A stretch of DNA of 64,000 nt from Isoetes taiwanensis (GCA_021234155.1 JAJEKV010000023.1:8252610-8316609); one strand, 5' to 3'. Shown: positions 20,440 through 33,313, counted from the first letter of the stretch. Notes: a model not told the origin generated them from the sequence alone. Made by a program: numbers and translations.

Positions 20440-23310
20440 CTCTTCTTCCAGGAGACACTAAACTTTGCAGATGGGATGAATGTCATTTTGCTGAAAATGA
20501 TATTGAGGTGGCAAAAGGCACAATATTAACTATTGATCCAGATAGATTTTGCTACAATGAAAGGTTGGGCGAGAAAAATGTGAGCATATCCCTGGAGGAT
20601 GTGTACAACAACCCAGGGTTATCATGTTATGAATATTTGGTTGAGCATAAAGGTTCCTTTGTAATCCAAGTGCGCATTAAAATTGCAACAAAATAAGAAA
20701 GAGGATAGTCATTTTAATCCAGAAGACCAATTTACTTGGCCAGGAAATAAAGTTATTCTGATAGACAAGGACAATAACTGTTTGGCAACAGCTTTTATTA
20801 TGGTGGCTTTTACAAATGAAGCCATTGATGGTACCCGGTTAGGCGGGAAGATATTGGAATTACAGTCACTGAGGTAGCTATTGACAAAGACATGTTTGAG
20901 ATTGGAAAGTTGATAAGATGGCCAATCAAACACTCGATATTAATAACTGGAGAGCCGCTGGTTAAGGATAATTACTCTATTAATGATTATCAGCTTCAAG
21001 GAGATAAGTTCTATGAATTGGAAGGACTACATAGATATAAACGCATCTACCAGAAAGCGAAAAAGGAAACAGAAAGAGAGCAAGAGACCTAAAGGTGATC
21101 CATATGATATGCTAGTAGTTGCCAATGTTGCAACAATTGATTGTTGCCACCAGCAATGTTGCCAATTTGCAGATCGGAAAAAAGTTTTAGCAGCTCGTCA
21201 GGAATATCATTCACTCAAATATGAAGATAAAGTGACGTTCATTTATGATAATTTTTCTGCTAGTATAATGGATGAAAATGAAAAATACCAGGGTATGTTA
21301 TTTGAAGGAAATATAGTTTGTTGCAAAGGTTGGTACACAATATATGGCGTGAAGAAAAGCACATTTTTTAGAAGAAGAAACGAGTGGTTGCATGGTGCAA
21401 AAAAAGGGAATTCATGGTAACAAGTTGGTAAAGCGAAAAACAGAGAGAGTCGTTGCAGCCAAGGTAGCACTTAGCCAGTTTATTGATATTACTGCCAACC
21501 AGATGCCTCATCGAAGTAGAACTACTGCTGATGGTGAAAGAGATTGTCAAAGGGTCATGCCATCAACACATACTCTCAAATCAATGTTAAAGGAAGTGAA
21601 TGACACACTCAGCATGCAAGGGCTTCCTCCTATTTCACAATCAAGTATTAGTAGATTATGGAACACAAAGTTCAAAGATGTCATTATTGCTCGTAATAGT
21701 GGTGACTTTTCAAAATGTGAAATACGTATGGATTTGAAAATAGATTATCATGTACAAAAAATCCACAAGAAAGGGTGAAGCTCTTAGAATTGATGGAGAA
21801 GCATAACTTTGAGCAAAAGAGTTGTCGCAATATTTATTACTCATGGCGATACTTGCCTATCTTCCATCCGAAAGAGTACATATGTTTGATACATGATAAG
21901 GTGGATCAAAAGAAAACATGCATTCCTCGGCTTAAGCCAAATCCAAATACAACAAAGAATGCTATGCAATTACCCATGGCTCTAGCGGGGATACTCACTC
22001 ATGGGCATAGGCCTCACTCCTTTGGCCATTTTTCCACATGGAATTGGGCATTTGATCCTAATTTTACAATTGGATCTATAGCAAAATGCTTGAGAAGTTT
22101 GGAAAGTTTTAAGGACAATGATAGGGGAGATTTAACCCCAAACTTCACCTCCACAACGCAACCTCTTCATAAAGCATTGTTAACTAGAGCTAATGGGCAA
22201 GAACTATCAAGAAATGATGAAGCATCTCAGTTTAAGCCTTTGCCTAAAGTTCTACTGTTGCAGGTTGATAACTGCGTGTCAGAAAATAAAAATAGATATG
22301 TTTTAGCATATCCACCATTGCTTGTGGCCAGAGGTCATTTCAAAGAAGTTAACATGGCATTTCTTATGGTTGGGCATATACATGAAGATATTGATGCCTT
22401 TTTTAGCAAATTTGGAGAAAGCTTAAGGAAGAACCATGCTCACACATTGCCTCAGTTATTTGAGATATTTGAGAAATGCTCCGAATCTGCAAAAAATATT
22501 CCACATCTAATGCAAGAAGTACCAAACTTTAAGAATTTTTTACATGGTTATATAGAAGATGGTCAGGAAAAGTTGATTGGGCATACTAAGCCATTGCATT
22601 TTTAGTTATATATGGATGGGAATGTTCCAAATTTTCAATACAAAGTTCATCCAAAGGAAACTAGTTAGAAGCCAAAAGAAGGGTGTGAACTAATTAAAAG
22701 GGACGAAGATAGAAAAGTATTGCTGCCAATGGGGGAGCCAAAACCATTGCCTCTAGTTGAGCGGATGAGAGAACATGATAACATTATATCAGGCATTTCT
22801 AAATACTTAGACTTTTGGAAAATTGGCCTGGGTCATTTTGGACAAACTTCTAGTTATGATGACGTAATGAGACCTGTTATTGAATATTGGAAAAATGTTC
22901 TGAAAGAACTTCAACAAAGCCCTATAAGATGCAATGTGCTACATGAGGGGTTTTGGCCTCGTTCCCAATGGAACTCTGAAGAACCAAATGTTCAAGTAGT
23001 ACAGGAAGAAGCGAACAACTTAGAAGAAGAAGAAGAAGATTATTATGGTCCTGCTAGTGGTCGACCTAAAGAAGTTCTTAAGGCCTGAGAAACATGTTTC
23101 ACAGGGAATGTTTCTTATTGTGAGGCCTGAGAATGTCAATGAGACACCTTTCTGGTTGGGTGTAGCATTAACAAATCCAACAAGACATCCAGATGGGATT
23201 ACAAAAGATTTATATGTTCATGTTCAGTGGTGGAAGCCGTTACGTCGAGGTGCGAAAACAATTCAAGCTCAGTATCGTGAATGTTGGACCAAAAAGTGAA
23301 AATGTAATCC
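20440..23310 (+). pseudogene. Decayed DUF7869-type gene (DDE-transposase-like)
   Basis: Five or more frame segments in one direction show the order seen in DUF7869 proteins of plants and animals, as I remember that family. About 21110-21420: a Cys-rich segment (DCCHQQCCQFADRKKV, CCKGWYTIYGV). 21392-21778: a helical region (NQMPHRSRTTADGE, FSKCEIRMDLK). 21775-22605: the core, with LIHDKVDQKKTCIPRLK, LLLQVDNCVSENKNRYV and FLMVGHIHEDIDAFFSKF, which hold conserved acidic and His residues. About 23100-23380: a C-terminal FWLGVALT...VHVQWW unit that looks like a small BAH/SH3-type fold. Breaks: a frameshift in an A7 run near 21400, another near 21770, and in-frame stops at 22603 and 22663. No clear TIRs were found. 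A host gene relic is equally possible. Confidence 0.6.
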
Positions 23311-23621
23311 ACAAGATCCGCAACAATGGTTGGATGTTTTGTCAATCATTCATTCTTGGAAACCCAAAAAGTCTGCTGTCACAATGAAGTGCCTTCAGCA
23401 AATTCCAAAAAAATAGTCAAAATTGTACAAGACCATCTTGAATTATGTAACCGTTGAAAGGATTCAATGTAAGCTCATGTTACAATAATGCAGTACTAGC
23501 ATGTGTCTTGTTCACTTTCAAATGATTTTGTTTATTTTTGTAAACGTTACTCATAATTTAATCTTCATACTCATTTATATTTGCCATATTTGTTCCACGT
23601 TTTCTAAATAAACTAGAAAAT

Positions 23622-23970
23622 TGCCCACCGTTGGTGGGCTTTCTATGTGATTGTATATGAAATTCAGAAGAAGGAAATTCAGAAAAGCAGGGAATATTGT
23701 TGAGAATTGCCTCGCCCTGAGATGCATAGACAAAATTGATTTTTGCTTTGATGTCTCGGATCGCTTGGCCAGCTCTAAACTGCAAAGTGTGTGTATATAC
23801 AAAGAGAAAAAATGGAGGTTCTAGTAACCAGGAAGAAAATCAGGATCTGGAAAAGAAAAATCCTGTGCATCTGCCGAAGCTACTGAAACATTTCTAGTAA
23901 CCAGGAAGAAAATCAGGACCTAGGTTCTGGAAAAGAAAAATGCTGTGCATTTGCCAAAGCTGCTGACACA
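23622..23970. repeat. Hairpin and short imperfect tandem duplication
   Basis: GCCCACCGTTGGTGGGC at 23624-23640 is a 7-bp stem hairpin. At 23819 and 23892 a unit starting TTCTAGTAACCAGGAAGAAA is repeated, the second copy with a small insertion. Confidence 0.75.
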
Positions 23971-24248
23971 TAAGCCTGCATTATGCTTGAGAATCCAAAT
24001 CTGGTACTAAAGGTTGGTGAAAGAGGCAACGATGATTCTGGTCTGGAGCTTAAAACACTGCCTGATACTTCTCCGATAGCAACAAATTGTGCGAACCGCG
24101 TCATATTTGCACTGGCAGGCGATTCCAGCCCATTAGTCCACATATTATTCCCACCCAAATTCGAAAATGGAAAGGCGGGCACAGAAGAAATCCTTTGCTG
24201 CGAAATAGGGTTTGGATTTTGCAGTGAAAGCGAGGGCGACAATGGCAC
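23913..24248 (-). CDS. Hypothetical first exon, Ser/Pro/Ala-rich
   Basis: Minus-strand ORF of 111 codons with an ATG at 24248. A TATA-like CATATATAGGC lies about 300 bases upstream (24543-24553 on the plus strand). Composition (Ser, Pro, Ala, Phe) and G+C are higher than the surroundings, which suggests a real exon. I recognise no domain. No downstream exon could be tied to it; the ORF ends in the tandem duplication at 23819-23960. An opposite-strand ORF (23983-24393) overlaps it and cannot be excluded. Confidence 0.25.
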   Translation of the reverse strand: MPLSPSLSLQNPNPISQQRISSVPAFPFSNLGGNNMWTNGLESPASANMTRFAQFVAIGEVSGSVLSSRPESSLPLSPTFSTRFGFSSIMQAYVSAALANAQHFSFPEPRS

Positions 24249-24399
24249 GGGAGCTATGGTCGTGATGGGGAAGCCGATACCTACGCTTGTGAATTATTTA
24301 ACCTATATGAGAATCACGGACGCATGGGTCTGCGAAGGTAGCGTGGCGGAGGCACTATTTTTTCAAGAGGCGAAGATTAGGGGTTCTTGTTGAAGAAGC

Positions 24400-27369
24400 G
24401 GCTATAGCAGGATGAGCCCTATTTTCTCCAAGAAGGCGAAGAAAACCTTGCTCGGTTAATTCTCGCATCGATTTCGAACCCTTCCGGCCTTCGCGATATC
24501 TTCCCCCACGCTTTTGAACATCTTGGCCTTTTTTGGGCGGTGCCTATATATGTTGGAACTTGTAATGTTGGGGACATCAGTGGATAAAATTTCCTTGTTT
24601 AACGTAATCAAATGTTTAGTTCCTCATTATTGAGAACTCTAAAAATCGAATCAAAGTCACAGATCGCACCATCTGTGTGTCTTGTTTGCAATGATAAGGA
24701 TTTTTCATGTTGTGTCAATGTTCATTAGAATGCCACAATATGAATTTAGGCCTTCCCAGGAAGTGCAGTGCAGGCAAACATGACATATCTGCAAAATGCA
24801 TGCTACAAGCTCAATGGAACATGTATATTCTCTGAAAATGCTTCATAAGTGTATGCGAGGATAGACAACATTTTGAATTATGAACACGAAACCTCTGTGA
24901 TAAAAAGATCCGATATTCAAGATCCAAAACTGAAAAATGAGATGTAAAGACTTGTATTGAAAGAATACCTTTTAGATGGCTGATGTAGATCAAGCCAAAG
25001 GATACCATTTGAAAGCATAATGAAAATCGTCGTTCCTTTTCAACACTCCATTTTGCAATCATTGCTCAATCATATTGCCCATCTTCTGCTTCCTTTTAAC
25101 GTTTAAAAAATGTGGAAATAACAAACTTTCAAAATTAATAAACAAAATTAAATGTGTGAAACCTAATACACTTCCCACTCCAAGAGCGTTAGTTCCATGA
25201 AGACAATGCTCTAATAAATAGAATAGGTTTTTAGCATCCACGGAAACCAATTGGCCTATGGGGTAAAGACTATCCTAGCTTGTTGATTCATGGAAAAAAA
25301 CAAAATGCATTGTCTAGAGCTGTTTCATCATCATTTTGCAATAATCTTTGGAAAGTAAGCTTGACCTCCATTTTGAACATGTCAATAATGTATTTTGTGT
25401 AATCATGTTTTCTTGCTTAGTAACCAAATGTGGCACCCAAGACTTTTTATCATACAGATTCGCAGTACTATGTGGGCATATTTGTCCCCTTAGGCCTGGA
25501 TAAATAGTAGACACTGACCAAGTTAGTTATAAAAAAGAAAAGCATTTACATGTCCGCCATAATAAAAAAAAATGCGCTTGCTTATCTCTACGGTTCCATC
25601 TGAGCTAATAGATCTTTGAGCGTAAAAAAAAGCATATGGTATCAAATATCTACAGGTCAATAGATATATCTTCAAATGAGTGCCATGAACCCATACGCAT
25701 AACCAAAACCCAAGCAAAGACTGTTTTCATGACAAAAGTAACCAAACCCATTGCACCAAAAGTAACCAAACCCACTGCATAAGCATTGAGAAGAGGAAAC
25801 AAAAAGTACGTAAATAGATCTCTAAATAAATCTCTGTTGGCCATATTGTAAGCATTACCTATAGACTTGAGAGCCAAACATACGCTTTTTTTCTTTGGTA
25901 AGGAATCCTCACGTCTGGCTGGGCAATAAGCTCTGAAAAAAGCCCAAAAGAGCAAAAGACTTTTTAAAGTTAAGCATTAAAAGCTTTATAAAGATGGAAG
26001 AAAAAGGGGATTTCGAGCATTCTAAGGCACCTGAAATGAGCACTAACATAGTGAAGGTGCTTTACGCTAGAAAGATGAGATAAACTTGGCGAGAGCTAGA
26101 ATTAGAGAGGCCACTCATATCTCGATAGTTAGTGTAGTGTACTTGTAAGCATTTCTGCCAAAACTACTGCGTGCTGACTGTGGCCTCTTCCGGATCATAG
26201 AATGGGTGTAAAATCAATGCTCTCGTGTATCGAAAGTACATTCTTCTGTTAAAGTAAGTGTGCATTGCATTGCATTCACAAAAATGGCACTGTATTTTTA
26301 AACAACAACCACATATTTGCAGATTTATGAAGCATCTCATAACAAATTTGCATTTATGTTTTCAACCCAAGCAAATTATGTTGATCTGTTGTAGGTCCAT
26401 TAAAGTATGGCTATAAGTCGCTTCAACGAAGCTCCCACCTCTGAAAATGGCTGGTTCCTTGCTCCATCGGACATCCCCGAGAAAAAATATTAGGGTATAC
26501 CTATACCTATTAAGAAGCGAGACCTCGCCAAATTGCCAAACATGAATTCAAAAACTTAATGCTTGAAAAAATACTGGGAGGAGAAGGAGACAGCTCCTCC
26601 TAGTCTTTGCCATATCGCTAGCCGTTTGGCTAAGAAATGCCATAGAAATCGGGCACGGCATGAAGTTTGATGTAATATCGAAAGAGGTATGCCACGAACC
26701 CGGTTGGATGCAAAAGCTCAAACGTTGATCTGTTTGTGCATGAACAAAGCTTGGTGTAGATTGAAGCACTCCTCTCCACCCGTTCCATAGGCACATACGA
26801 AAAAGACATTTTGCTTGCAAAGGGCATGCATTAGATGTGGTTAAAACTGCCGTTAAAACTCAAAACAAAATTTAGAGAAGCCCCATTTGGCGTGCTCAAG
26901 TTTTGCATTCAGGAGAAGAAAAAAAGGAGGATGAAGCAAGCGGGAGGAAGCCGAAAAAAAAGAAAACAAAGGGGAAAAAAAGCAAGAAAAAGAATAAGAT
27001 GTTACGTGCCATGGCTATGGAGGCAGACTTCGCCCGATTTCAGCTTCTGATTTGAGGCTTCGGTAGAAAAATTCGACACCGCCCACGGTATGTTTGGTTC
27101 TCCTACTCCCATTCTACTCTGGCATGGAAAAACCACGAAGAAACGACGTTTTAAAATCTGCCCTGGCGTGCAAAAGTCACCAAGAAGCGGTGTTTAAAAA
27201 TCTGTATACGCCTCATGAGTCATTTAGCCACGTGGCATGATTTAGGCCGTTCATGTGACCGGGACAAATCTGGGCCGTCCGGCGGGGGGCAGGGACATTG
27301 GCGCGATCTCGGCCGTCGATCGGGCGCACAGACCGACGCCACGGTTTTATAATATAGGATAATGAAAGT
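24400..27369. other. Gene-free region
   Basis: Only short unrelated ORFs. 26930-27000 is purine-rich and encodes an accidental Lys/Arg run. 27225-27240 contains GCCACGTGGC, a G-box palindrome, ahead of a GC-rich patch (27265-27345). Confidence 0.5.
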
Positions 27370-28440
27370 AGAGCCACATGTTGGAACATTATAGTTTCAA
27401 AACATTGAATAAGTCTCACTTTTCTTGAATATGTGATATGTAAAACGTTTTAGAACATTCTATTTTGGTTCTTTGCAAAGTTTCAAAAATAAATCTCTAG
27501 ACTGAGGTGCTTATCATAAACACCTTGAACATACTATAACATTCTATAATATTTTATTTTGGCTCTCATGCACATCTGGAACATTAAAGAACTTTCTAAA
27601 ATTATCTAAACCATTATAGAACATTCTATTTTGACTTTCATAAATTAAAAAAAAAAAACTTTCTATTTTTAGGTGCTTACCCATGACTATCTACAATATT
27701 CTAGAACAATACATTCTAGAATATTTTAGAACTTCCTAGAACTAAGATTCCCCTGGGTTCTGTAAGAATTTATGAAGATCCCCTTAGATTCCCTTAGACT
27801 CCCTTAGATTTTATGAGATTGCCCTGGGTTCCCTTACATTATATGAGATTCAAATAGATTCTATGAAGATTCCCCTAGATACTTTAAGACCATCAAGATT
27901 CCCTTAGATTTTATGAAGATTCCCTTAGATTCCCCTAGATTTTAAGAGATTCCCTTAGATTTATGAATATTTTCTTAGATTCTCTTACATCTTATGAGAT
28001 TTTCTTAGATTCCCTTAGATTCTCTTAGAGTCTTTTACATTGTAGAACATTCTAGGACTTTCAGAAACATTCTGAAACTTTCAGAATATCCTAGAACTTT
28101 CTGGAAATATTTCCTTAGATTCCCTTACATTCTTGTAGATTCCCTTACAACTTTGTAGAACATTCTAGAACTTATTAGAACAATTTGGAACTTTCTGGAA
28201 GGATTCTCTTAGATTCCTTTTCTTCTAGAACATTCTAGAACTTTCTACAACGTTTTGGAACCTTCTAGAAGAATTCTCTTAAATTTTCCCTAGATTCTCT
28301 TATATTCTAAAACTTTTTGAATTTTCTAAAATATTCTGGAACTTTCTAGAACTATCTAGAAGATTCTAGAACTTCTAGAGCTTTCTAGAATCTTCGAGAA
28401 CATTCTAGAACTTTTTAGAACTATCTAAAACATTATAATG
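27370..28440. repeat. Low-complexity tract of TTCTAGAACW decamers and TTCCCTTAGATT units
   Basis: Three zones. 27370-27740 is diffuse GAACATTCTA. 27740-28030 is dominated by CCCTTAGATT units. 28030-28440 is dominated by TTCTAGAACA/TTCTAGAACT decamers. Runs such as 28231-28257 and 28375-28420 alternate TTC and GAA at 5-bp steps, which is the heat-shock element pattern. The period is about 10 bp. No gene is adjacent. Confidence 0.85.
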
Positions 28441-28559
28441 TGTATTTTATCTTAGTTAAGTCATTCACCTTAAGTATATTTGAACATTAATTATTTTAAT
28501 GAATCAATGCCTGGTCTAATGGTTAGAATGAGGGGGTTTGAGGGGCAATCACTGAGGTC

Positions 28560-29050
28560 CAAATAACATAAAAATTTTAAAAGCTTCTCCTAATGGCCGA
28601 GCATTCAACGTAAGCCATAGGATCTTGAGCCCAATCAAGGGTAGAGATCACCCCAGGTGGCAAAAATCTAAAGCAACATGAGCCCTAGGATCTTGGATCG
28701 ACAATCAAGATCAAGAACAATCTAGACCATCGGATCTATTACATATAATTCACAAATCTATGTGCACCGTAGGATATGTCCCCAAGCAACGTGAGCCATA
28801 GGATCTCAGATCAAGGATCAGGATCAGATCAACCTGGACCTATATAGAAACTCCCAAGCCATCTGGGCCGTAGGATACGTCCCAAAGCCACGTGAGCCAT
28901 AAGATTTCGGACCGACGGTCAGGATCAAATGAGCCTGGACTGTAGGATCGCCTATATAGAATCTATATAGAAACTCCCAAGCCATCTAGACCGTAGGATA
29001 TGTCCCGAAGCTACGTGAACTGTAGGATCTCGAATGGATGGTCGGATAAG
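28560..29050. repeat. Diverged tandem repeat, about 100-125 bp units
   Basis: Units share CGTAGGATAYGTCCC-AAGC-ACGTGAGCCATAGGATCTC at about 28768, 28868 and 28990, with a weaker relative near 28610. They are separated by variable ATCAGGATCA-like fillers and CTATATAGAAACTCCCAAGCCATCT. Confidence 0.75.
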
Positions 29051-29174
29051 CGCGGAAAATATAAGAACATATATATGTTGATAGATATTAGATAGATAGA
29101 TATATTGCTTAAGGTCACATATCTTTATAACACGAATCTCTTGAGCCATTCTGCTGCGAGCACAGCAAGCAATC

Positions 29175-29489
29175 TGATATGGTCTATGGAGCATGGGATA
29201 AGCCTCGAAAAGTTTGGGGCCCATTGGATAACGATTTCCTTGAAGGATCCACCCTTTTGATGTGTTGATTATCACTAGAGGTTTGGTATCAGAGCCAAGT
29301 TTCAATTCCTCGTGGCAACATTGGTGTGTTCCACATGCTTGAGGGCAAGCATCTCGAGGAGAGGGAGGAATTGATATGGTCTATGGAGTATGGAATAAAG
29401 CCTTAGAAAGATTGACGCCCATTTGATAACGATTTCCATGAAGCTGCCCTTTTGGTGTGTTGGTTATCTAGAGATGCTAGTGTATAACA
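29175..29489 (+). mobile_element. TRIM-like miniature LTR element
   Basis: LTR-like copies at 29175-29281 and 29372-29489 both start TGATATGGTCTATGGAG. The second ends AGATGCTAGTGTATAACA, while the first has lost its last few bases. Between them are a perfect 12-base primer site TGGTATCAGAGC (29284-29295), about 75 bases with no coding capacity, and a polypurine tract GAGGAGAGGGAGGAA just before the second copy. The total is about 315 bp, the structure of a terminal-repeat retrotransposon in miniature. I see no target duplication, so the ends may be eroded. Confidence 0.7.
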
Positions 29490-31121
29490 TTGATTGTTAT
29501 GGTACAAGCACGGGGGATTGGTTGACGGTGAAAGTGCTATACGGTTAAGGCAAAGCTATATGAAATATTATTCCCTCAATGTTGCCTAATAATATAATAT
29601 AACGATGGCAAGGGATAATATTAAGGAATAATGCTTTCATAAGCCTATTGTTATTAAAAAGAGCAATGCCTATTTTTGGAAGGACCTTTACCTTTTCCTA
29701 AAGGGCCAGCTACTATAAAACGAAGGCCAGCTTTAAAATGTCATAACTACCTTTCTGGAAAGCTCTTGAAGTCTAGTTTCAGAATTGGGTGATAGCACTT
29801 ATAACACCTTATGGTTTGAGAGATATTACAGAAAAGGTGGACAGGGGCCAAACTAGACTACACGTAAAGATATGCAAAGAGAGATCTCAATTTTGTGATA
29901 TCTTTTTTTAATTGAAGGCAGTCTCAATTCTGTGATATCGTTGCAAGTGTTTGCATTATTACATGTTGTCTTTATTATATATGCATAGTGGAAATGCATG
30001 TGAGATGTGATACTGGATACTTGAATCATGGTGATGAATATGATTTAAACTTTGACATGTAGGCCATGTGATAAGATTTGGATTGACATATGAGTGCATA
30101 TGCTCTGGGGCCTAAGTTCATTTGCGGTGGCTTGGACTCATGATTGTTCTTGTTCTTGACATCGGGCGTTGTCACCGTGGCGAGGGTACTTCGTTGCGCT
30201 ACATGGCTTAGAAGAGGTCCCCTAGTGCTGGACGCAGGCTAGGAGGGTATATACACATGAGGCTTACCCCGCCCGTATTTGCTGCAGGGCCTGATCAGCC
30301 TGGATGGTGGCCGTAGGAAGTGGAGTCGCACTGCATACTTATGGATACCTCATGGTTATTTTATGATTTCTCATAGTTTATGGTTGTCTCATGAATTGTA
30401 AAGGTATAGCATGTGTATTTTCAATGTATTTGGATCGCTTGATGATGTTCAGGCATTTCGCATGATCTGAGTTCTTATTATTATGTGCTAATATTGTATT
30501 ACTTGATAGTATAGAGGGATTCTTAGGTGAGGTATGAAAGTCTAAGAGTGATTCAGGTGATTGTTACGTCACACATATATCTTGCTGATTATGCCAGTAT
30601 ATCCTAAATGCTTCAAACCCCCACTTAGTCTTTATGACTAACCCCATATGTGTTTATGGTGTAAGCAGATAGACATGAGGCTTGAAGGATTATTGTGCAA
30701 TGGAGAGCCTTTAGCAAGGTTTTGTGGCTACAAATTGATATTGTGGATTCTTAGAGCGTGAAGCATTTTAGTTGAGTAGATTCAGATATTATGTAAATGA
30801 GGGTTGCACCCAACATGTAATTGGATGTACTAAGATTTAAGATGCAATTCTTTACCTTGAGTTTTGTGAGAATGTTGTTGCATTGACATATTTCATGCAT
30901 ACAAACTTATCAGTGTTAATGCAAGTCTTTAATGGGATCTCGAGTTACCTGAAGGGTTAACCTGGCAGGCCTGTTACAGCAGGCCTGTTACAATTAATGC
31001 AAGTCTTTAATGGGATCTCGGGTTACCTGAAGGGTTAATGTGGCAGGCCTGTTACAATATGTAACGTTCCAACGATATTTCGGGTCATAGTTGCCTCCAT
31101 GGAGAGTCGAACTCGAGCCCT
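29490..31121. other. Gene-free region, possibly an old LTR
   Basis: No ORF of note. A GC-rich stretch at 30130-30330 and repeated CCTGTTACA near 30970 and 31050 would fit a decayed gypsy LTR, but I found no partner copy. A 78-bp tandem duplication (30916 and 30994) contains GGGATCTCGRGTTACCTGAAGGG. Confidence 0.35.
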
Positions 31122-31431
31122 GCTCTGATACCATATAATGTTTCTAACCGGCATGCCCTTGAACAACTAGGCAAAATTGTCTAGATGTTTATGAGTAGTC
31201 GCTTCTACCCATTTATGCTGGCAGAATGCGACACCCAGATCTACTCGAGTGGTCTCCCATGGGTCCTTATAGCTTTCAACAATGCCACAAGTGTAAAATT
31301 GCTACAAATAACATGGTCATCTTGCACTCGTGGGTATAAGCCAAAAGAATGTTTTGATTGCCCATTCTTTATATATTCTAACATAAGCTGAGGCCAAGAA
31401 TGCTCACCGCGATAAGGCAAACTGTTAAACA
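31122..31431 (-). mobile_element. Solo LTR plus primer site, minus orientation
   Basis: GCTCTGATACCA at 31122-31133 is the exact reverse complement of the initiator-Met primer site. Five bases to its right a possible LTR runs from 31139 (TGTTTCTAACC) to about 31431 (TGTTAAACA). On the minus strand its ends read TGTTTAACAG and GGTTAGAAACA, and a TATA-like AATATATAAAG lies near the upstream end (about 31370). No body or second LTR was found to the left, so this is a fragment. Confidence 0.4.
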
Positions 31432-33313
31432 CATGTTAGGCATCAGAGGCACTTCCACATGCCAAAAGTACCCCAAGACATGATTTCCAGCAATTGCATG
31501 ATTTGAACAAGGCATTTTGCATCTTGTAGATTCTTTACCCTCTTTCCCCCCTCTATAATGCTGATAATGTCTCTAACAAAATATAACTCTGCTTTTGGAT
31601 ACCAAAATCTGATGATCATATTTAAGGTAGCTTTTTGGCTAATTGTTTCTAATGCACCTCTATCATCAATCCTTAACTTCTCTAGTTCAAGTACCCCAGG
31701 ACATAGGTTAATATCTAACCAACGTGGGCTATATTAAACGTTCATATGCATCTCTTATTCTGTTTAGCCATGATTCTCAATAATAACCTACATCCTAAAG
31801 CATAACCGCAAACGAACCCAATTAGAAACTTATAGTTTGAGAATCTTCTAATGACATAATCAGCTGTGGATGAGCTAGAAAATAAGCAGGAGATAATCAT
31901 TGTAGGCGCCATTTCCCTTTTATTACAGCTGACACCAGTTGCTCACACGATTGCTGGGCAGGAGTTGGATGCTTTTCCACCTTGCCGAAGATCTCCAGCC
32001 CACATAAGAGAGAGAAAAAAGAAAAAGGGCCTAACTACTCTGAGCTGTAAAAATCACAAAATTCATCGAAAAAATAGTTTTTAGATTACGTCGAACCAAA
32101 ATGGAGCGATCAAAATACACATAATCATCCATATTTCAGAGTTTCCTCGGCAACTCTGACTTCGAGAATCTTCTACTTTGAGGCTCCAACCCGAGCATCT
32201 CTACTAAAGCAGAAGAATAAGTATGGGAAAATTACTTGCATTGGCAGGTTTAGGCCAACCACATAAAATGTATCAGTATATTCTGACATATTTTAGAATA
32301 TTCTCACCTACACACAAAAGCGAGGGTTTGCCCTTCAGGGAATTTAATTGAGTTCATACCTCCCCATTTAAATTTTTGTTTACTCGGCCCCGTTCATACG
32401 AGATCATATTAATATGTAAAAATTAACAATTTTATAAAAATTTAATAGTCACACTGCAAGTATTTAATCTCTCCCTGAGAGAAGACTTAAAACAACTTGA
32501 TTTTCTTTTGGTCACCCACTAACATAGCAACTTATGTGTGAACCCATTCTTAAAGAAATTCGTTATATTAGTTGTGAACTTCCTAATTGAATTGTTATGC
32601 TAGCCGTTATGCTAGTCATTAGCCTACCATTTTGTATATGTGAGTGTATTTTTTTTATCAAATGTCCCGAAGGACATGTGAATGCAATTTTTTTTTAATC
32701 AAATTTGTTAAGTAAAATTGCTTACATATTATATAAAATGCCCGTGTGGGCTTTTACGCTCTAAAAGAGAGAAATGCAAGGCGAAGTGGTGGGCGAACTG
32801 TGGAGGCAGCGAGTCCATGGCCAAGCCTTGCACTGAGCCCCTTGCATGGTGTAAAGCCCCACAAAGGCATTCTATAAAATATAAATGGACTTTGGTTAAA
32901 TTACGTGCATACAGTAGCAGTATTAATTTTACATCTAAAAAAAGTGTAATTTGATTATAATTTCAGCAAAAGTTCTTTTATTGCAAGATAATCTAATCAT
33001 ACAACAATTTTATCGCAGCGGCCACGGCCGCCACAAACATTTTTTAGTTCCAACGTTGAAAAATTGGACTTCACCATAAGTTCCAGGCCTTGCAACCTAT
33101 AACAAAAAGATAATACCAAAGAACCATTTCAAATGTTTCTAGCCTTTAATACATTGTGAGAGAATGCAGTCAATTTCTCAAACACTTCATGTTGTATGGC
33201 CCTTCTGCAAAAATTCGGCGAAGATTCTCATATTAGCTCCTCATCATTGCTATGGTATGTTGCACAACATCTATCCTGCACAACATCCAACCATCCAAGT
33301 TACCTAGGTTTTT
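31432..33313. other. Gene-free region
   Basis: Short accidental ORFs only. It holds the second copy of the GCGGCC-AC-GGCCGC palindrome motif at 33006-33041. Confidence 0.5.

Noticed and set aside
26548-26827. Overlapping minus-strand ORFs of 65-90 codons
   Set aside because: Two frames of the same stretch with no motif and no gene context.
28500-28560. tRNA-derived SINE head (CTGGTCTAATGGTTAGAATG)
   Set aside because: The A-box-like word is good, but the B box (GAGGTCCAAAT) is poor and no tail or second copy was found.
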